Assembly: GCA_963738835.1 (NCBI GenBank)
Contig: CAVTYH010000009.1
Location: 707,667-771,666 of the forward strand
DNA length: 64,000 nt
Source: CAVTYH01 sp963738835
GTDB lineage: Bacteria > Planctomycetota > Planctomycetia > Pirellulales > JADZDJ01
Direction: 5' to 3'
The notes under the pieces are model-generated. The model searched no databases, was not told the origin of the DNA, and saw only the letters and a list, made by a program, of their open reading frames with translations. The position numbers were made by a program, and so were the translations under genes. Positions 59,897 through 64,000 of this stretch are shown in pieces. The number at the start of each line of letters is the position of its first letter. The stretch's first letter is position 1.

Positions 59897-60934
59897 TCTG
59901 CGAGCCATCGATAAGAATGCAGCCCACGCGACGTGCCAATTCGATCGCCGACGGCGTGAATGTGCTGTTGGTGATCACGGCACACCGATGGCAGCGGTGA
60001 AACGTCAATCCCGCATGGGCTTGTTGCACAGCATCGTTGCCCACGCTGTTCGCATAGCCCTTCGCCTGCACCGCGAGTCGAATCCCATCCTTCTCGACCA
60101 CCAAGTCGACGCCCTGATCTCCGCATTTTCCGATTCGCTTCACGCGATAGCCGAGGCAATCGAAGACGTTTTTCAAGAACTCTTCGAAGATGTCGCCACG
60201 ATACAGTCGCCAATCGAGATTCAATAGCTGATTGCGTCGACTGTGAAATTGCGATAGGACCGAGTCGTAGTCACGGCGCGCGTTAACTGCACGTGCCTTG
60301 GCCTCTTCGTAGGCCGGCTCGTCATGGTTCCACAGTAATTCGAGACTCTTCGACTCCTCACCTTTCATAATGATCTTGCGATAGACCACGCCGGTCTCTG
60401 GAATTGCGAATACGTGCGTTGCAACAGCCAGTGAGAGAATGCTGCCGACAAGCCCGCCGATAAGCATCGAAACAGAGAAAATGCTCGATAAGACCACCGC
60501 GACGAGGGCGCCCACACGGCGCTGACGACAATCGGCCCCAGGCTGCCGAGGGCCACGTTCTTGAAATGCCCGCGGATCCAGGCGATGAAATTGAAATAGC
60601 GGATTTGCCGTCGAAGTTGAGCCAGTCGACGACGGCGGCCTTCTCGCACCTTGGCGTGTTGCTGGAGTTCGAGTTCGCGCGACGCGAGTTGCTCCTTCCA
60701 GTGGTCGACATCGGTCTGCGTTATCCGTGATTCGACTGGCGGCTGTACGATCGGTGCCTGCGGAATCGCAAGGCTCTGATCATTGTCAGTATTGTTGGCC
60801 GATGCAGCCGGCGGGCCTGAGACCCGCGCCAGCAATTCCGCTTTCATCCGATTGAATTCGTCCGGGTCGACGATCCCGTCGTCTTTCAGAGCAGCCAGTT
60901 TGCGCAGTTGATCGAGAGGATCAAGGGCGGACAC
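59862..60934 (-). CDS. SHOCT-coil-membrane-Mrr restriction endonuclease-like protein, one frameshift
   Basis: About 357 residues when restored. The N-terminal SHOCT-like segment is DQLRKLAALKDDGIVDPDEF, followed by an Ala/Pro linker and a coiled coil (EQLASRELELQQHAKVREG). Then come two membrane helices (GPIVVSAV and VVLSSIFSVSMLIGGLVGSI) and an Mrr-type nuclease domain: GDIFEEFLKNVFDCLGY, CGDQGVDLVVE and LAVQAKGYANSVGN (D-QxK core), then AVITNSTFTPSAIELA. A frameshift near 60515 lies in the membrane region. It could be a membrane-attached DNA-cleaving defence protein. Confidence 0.75.
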
Positions 60935-60990
60935 GTCGAACCTCTTTGCACCGTTAAGAATTCAGGGACATGCAACCATTGTACTGTCAT

Positions 60991-61300
60991 GCGATTGGAT
61001 AGGGTCTTGAAAGACAGGAAATCGATCATTGAGCAGCCCATCCCACTTGTCGATCCAGCCAACGTCAAGAAATACAACGATGATAGCCGGTGCGCGGCGG
61101 CTTCCAGAGTCGACGGTCTTTGAAGCGGTCGATGGCCAGCAGTTGCGTGTGCCGCTTAATTGGAACTCCGGCGGCGGCGCTTGGAGCTGCATGCAGTCGC
61201 ATCGGCACGTGCTGAAACGGGCAATCATGGACGGGGTCGAGTCGCTGTTGGTGTTCGAGGACGACGCTTGCTTTCGGCCCACGTTCGCGGGATGTCAAAC
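60991..61300 (+). pseudogene. Degenerate HEAT/GT25 fusion remnant
   Basis: The first part (LDRVLKDRKSIIEQ, then PLVDPANVKKYN) is a copy of the HEAT protein at 62978. The second part (PESTVFEAVDGQQL, GGGAWSCMQSHRHVLKRAI and FEDDACFRPTF) is a copy of the GT25 protein at 63646. The junction near 61095 deletes the end of the HEAT gene and the start of the GT25 gene and changes frame. It is clearly a decayed duplicate of the downstream module. Confidence 0.75.
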
Positions 61301-61398
61301 GATGGTCACTGGATTATTGACGAATTGACGCGCGGCCCATATACTCACCGCTTGGCGACGTTCACGCTCTCAGAGGCAGGGCGAAACGGGGTGGTCCA

Positions 61399-62961
61399 AT
61401 GTCGACCGGTTCTTCTTCGTCGTCCGGTTCGTCTTCATCCGGCGGTTCGAAGGGATCTCCCACTGGTTCCGCGGGATCGAAAGGTTCGGGCGGGAGCTTC
61501 GGATCATCAGGAAGCTCGGTGGGTTCGAGCGGCTGGTCGACTTCTGAGAGCGGTCCCGGCGAGCCGTCTGATGGTTCCGCGTCGAGTGGATCCGGTTCTG
61601 TCTCAGGCGGTTCACAGGCGAGCCGGTCGTCGGCATCGCAACAGAGCAGTTCGTCCAGCGGCTCAACTGCGGACTGGAAGGCGTGGCCGGGCGGTCAGAC
61701 TGACCATTCCCTGAACCCCGTCGCGATCTTCAGGAGCACTGACTTCGGCTTCAACGGAAACGTAAATTGGAGCGTCGGGGGTCCGGGCCCGCCGGTTATC
61801 TCAGAGACCGGGACTCAGACGGCCACGAATCTCGACAAGATAACCGTGCGCTACGACAGGCCTCGCAAAGCGCAGGCTTCCGGATGCGCTTGGATCAAGG
61901 CGCAATCTGGCGGTATGACAAAAACTAAGTCGCGCACGATTTTCAAAGTGACTTGGTCCGTCAAGATCGACGGAAATCTGAACGCAGACAACAACCTTCC
62001 GTTTGGCAGCGGCTCAGGATTTGACTTTTACTCAGGGCCGGGTAGGCGAAGGATCTGCGAGTTCAATTGGGATGGCGAGCGCGGGGCTACGCGAATCGCC
62101 GCAAAGATGGAGGCGACTTGCGAATTCTTGCCGCATGGCATTGATTGGAATGAGCGAGGTGTCACCTTCAGATATGACGGAGAACAGGGGACGATATTCT
62201 CCTTCCGGATTCGACAGTACAAACGCTCGTCCTCAGTTGACGAAGGAACGATGTTCCCGCCCTATCCGTACAGACAAGTTGGCACGAATGACAATGGCTG
62301 GGTTAATGACGTTAGCAAAATCCCGCCCCACGTCAGTTCGGACGCGGGGAACACCCAGTACCCGACCACAGCGAAGCCTAACCAAGCCTTCTACATAGAT
62401 GCGCCGGGACGCTCTCGTGACCCCGGCGATAAGCAGTTCGCCTACCGCGGCGACTTCTCAGACCTCGCGCAATGGTACGACGGGAGCGAATGGCAAAATA
62501 TCAGCGTTTGGACCGAGGCCGCCTGGCACGTGAACTACACCGCGGTGTCCCAAACGCCGCCAAAGGAGACGACAACAGCTACGGTAAGACCGTGCCGGCC
62601 GCGAAAATCCCGAACCATAAACCTATCGCTCGCGCAGGGCCTGACCAGACTGTAAATAGTGGGTCGCCGTTACGCTGGATGGTCCGCCAGCTCGGATGCG
62701 GACCACGACGAGTTGATTGACCACGCTTTTTCGCCTCCGCAGTGGTCGGGCTTCGAGTGGGAGCAAACGGCAGGTCCGCCCTGGGTGACGCTCTCTAATA
62801 GTAAGGCCGTGAAGCCAACCTTCACCGCCTCGACGGTCTCCCAGCAGACGATCATCAGCTTTGCTCTGACAGTCACGGACAGCACTTCGTTCTTGCATTA
62901 TCACAAGCCGGGCAACTCGACAAGCGATCAAGACACAGTCAACATCATTATCAATCCTTAG
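61399..62961 (+). CDS. Ser/Gly-rich protein with C-terminal PKD-like domain, frameshifted
   Basis: The first 90 residues are a low-complexity Ser/Gly tract. A beta-rich middle domain (about 95-390) contains a FNGNVNWSVGG start and two Trp-rich segments. After frameshifts near 62565, 62665 and 62675 a PKD/K319-type domain follows: KPIARAGPDQTVNSGSP, VTLDG, SASSDADHDE and ISFALTVTD. The restored joins rebuild the family consensus exactly, so the breaks are probably indels. No signal peptide is seen at the chosen ATG 61399. Likely a surface or matrix protein. Confidence 0.65.
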
Positions 62962-62977
62962 CTGAGGGAGAAGAAAA

Positions 62978-63649
62978 ATGGCCAATACGACTTACAACCG
63001 CATTAAAAGAACGCCACGGCTGACTGCCTTCTTTGTGCCTGCCTTCGTCCTGGCCTTCGCGTTGGCGTCTACTGCCCTCGTCGGCGACGAAACCAAACAG
63101 GAGAAACCCATGCTGCCATTCAAACAACTGCTATCCGAGGATATTAAGACTGCCGACCGCGCGGTGGACACTATCTTGAAGGATCGGAAAAGTACAATCG
63201 AGCAACTTATTCCAATGATTGATCCGGCGAATTCGAAGAAATACAGCGATTTCACTCGGCCCCGCCGCGGCATACCTTCTGGGGGAGTTCCACGCCGAGG
63301 AAGCCATACCGGTTCTGTCGAAGGCGCTCGCCAACCCTCCGGGAAGGAGAAGAGATCGACGTGCTAAACCGCTACGATGGAGCGGTTACGAACGCGCTTT
63401 TCAAGATCGGCCGACCAACTATCCCCGCCATGATCGAGACACTTGAAGACCTCTGATAACGAATTTTTGCGTGAACGCTCGACGCTCATTCTAAACTACT
63501 TCGTGGGCGGAAAACGGAGGCTGCTGCTGCTCTTCGATCGGCTGGATGAAAAACTGGGCCCGGCGAGGAAGCGGTCTCGCGGGGCGATTCGTGATTCCAA
63601 GGCTTGGGCTGAGTCGCACATTACTGAGGAGGAAGAGCCGCTGTATTGA
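62978..63649 (+). CDS. Secreted HEAT-repeat protein, three frameshifts
   Basis: GGGAGAAG precedes ATG 62978. The N-terminus is a signal peptide (LTAFFVPAFVLAFALASTAL). The restored protein reads KQLLSEDIKTADRAV, TILKDRKSTIEQLIPMIDP, AAAYLLGEFHAEEAIPVLSK, EEIDVLNRYDGAVTNALFKI and EFLRERSTLILNYFVGGKRR. Frame changes lie near 63262, 63350 and 63445. HEAT/PBS-lyase-type repeats suggest a protein-binding solenoid. A degenerate copy of its start is at 60991. Confidence 0.65.
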
Positions 63650-64000
63650 GGCTTCCAGCGGTTTACCGTCTGATTTGCGGTGGCGCGCTGTATGGAACCC
63701 TGGGAATCTTCGACCGGGTAGTCGTAATCAATCTCCGCCGTCGGCCGGAGCGGTTGACGTCCTTTCGACGCCAGAAATCGCCGCCTGTAATTGGCCGTTT
63801 CCAGAGCCAACGGTCTTTGAGGCGGTTGATGGGCAGCAGTTGCCGGTGCCACTGACCTGGGGTGCAGGCGGGGGAGCCTGGGGCTGTATGCAGTCGCATC
63901 GGCAAGTGCTGGAGCGGGCAATCATGGACGGGGTCAAGGCATTGTTGGTGCTCGAGGACGACGCTTGCTTTCGACCAACGTTTCGCCAGGATGTCGAGCG
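63646..64000 (+). CDS. GT25-family glycosyltransferase, partial, one frameshift
   Basis: The signature start FDRVVVINLRRRPERLTSFRR is followed after a frameshift near 63778 by CNWPFPEPTVFEAVDGQQLP, GGGAWGCMQSHRQVLERAI and LLVLEDDACFRPTF (EDD metal site). The gene runs off the window. GT25 enzymes include LPS galactosyl- and collagen-type glucosyl/galactosyltransferases. The start overlaps the HEAT stop (TTGA). A decayed copy lies at 61100-61300. Confidence 0.75.

Overview
The window looks like a chromosomal segment of a planctomycete, probably of the Pirellula group, though the taxon is inferred from content and not proven. The evidence is a type I sulfatase, a beta-strand-repeat/dockerin/PEP-CTERM protein remnant, the TPR half of a kinase-TPR-type protein, IS3 and IS110 elements, and a cbb3 oxidase cluster with unusual small membrane subunits. 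The first 30 kb reads as ordinary core genome. From about 35 kb onward the window becomes a patchwork of insertions, truncated genes and repeats.

1-19 kb: the end of fructose-1,6-bisphosphatase, then a long block of minus-strand genes from 19.1 kb down to 0.5 kb. Its upstream half is polyhydroxybutyrate synthesis (phaA, phaB, a PhaE-like protein, a secreted protein, class III phaC, an AarF/UbiB-like kinase). Its downstream half is a nearly complete methylmalonyl-CoA or Wood-Werkman module: transcarboxylase-like 5S and 12S subunits, a two-helix membrane peptide, a small decarboxylase-accessory-like protein, a biotin carrier, methylmalonyl-CoA epimerase, a CoA-transferase, mutase small and large subunits, and the MeaB chaperone. 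Together they could convert succinate, propionyl-CoA and pyruvate into each other and store surplus acetyl-CoA as polymer.

19-35 kb: a LysR regulator and small BON and cNMP-binding proteins. Then a cbb3-type oxidase operon on the minus strand (di-heme lipoprotein, 4-helix membrane protein, CcoN, CcoO, two small membrane proteins, CcoI copper ATPase, SafE-like exporter) with ATGA overlaps at its end. Next come csrA and a BON gene, then a plus-strand signalling operon: globin-coupled histidine kinase, dual receiver protein, REC-PAS-kinase and REC-ANTAR. Both minus-strand units (cbb3, and BON-csrA) carry the same roughly 100-nt leader: a hairpin whose arms covary around a conserved loop, a terminator-like hairpin with a T-tract, and a TGGCCA palindrome. 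An ANTAR (RNA-binding antiterminator) regulator encoded 4 kb away makes an oxygen-responsive antitermination circuit the most interesting hypothesis here.

35-64 kb: a decayed tyrosine integrase, a large secreted GH54 arabinofuranosidase, a VKOR-DsbA fusion, a PEP-CTERM protein remnant, an IS3 element with a GGGAAAC slip site, a three-copy structured repeat, a DHFR-like protein, a sulfatase, two 5'-truncated genes meeting head to head (TPR protein and NADH dehydrogenase), phosphoketolase, glycogen phosphorylase, a truncated phosphoglucomutase, an IS110 element with a candidate bridge-RNA region, a glycosyltransferase, a SHOCT-TM-Mrr nuclease-like protein, and a duplicated HEAT/GT25 module around a Ser/Gly-rich secreted-type protein.

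Caution: about 30 otherwise well-conserved genes are split by single-base frameshifts, several in short G/C runs. Most are probably sequencing or assembly indels. Joined coordinates below describe the restored gene and note the approximate break.
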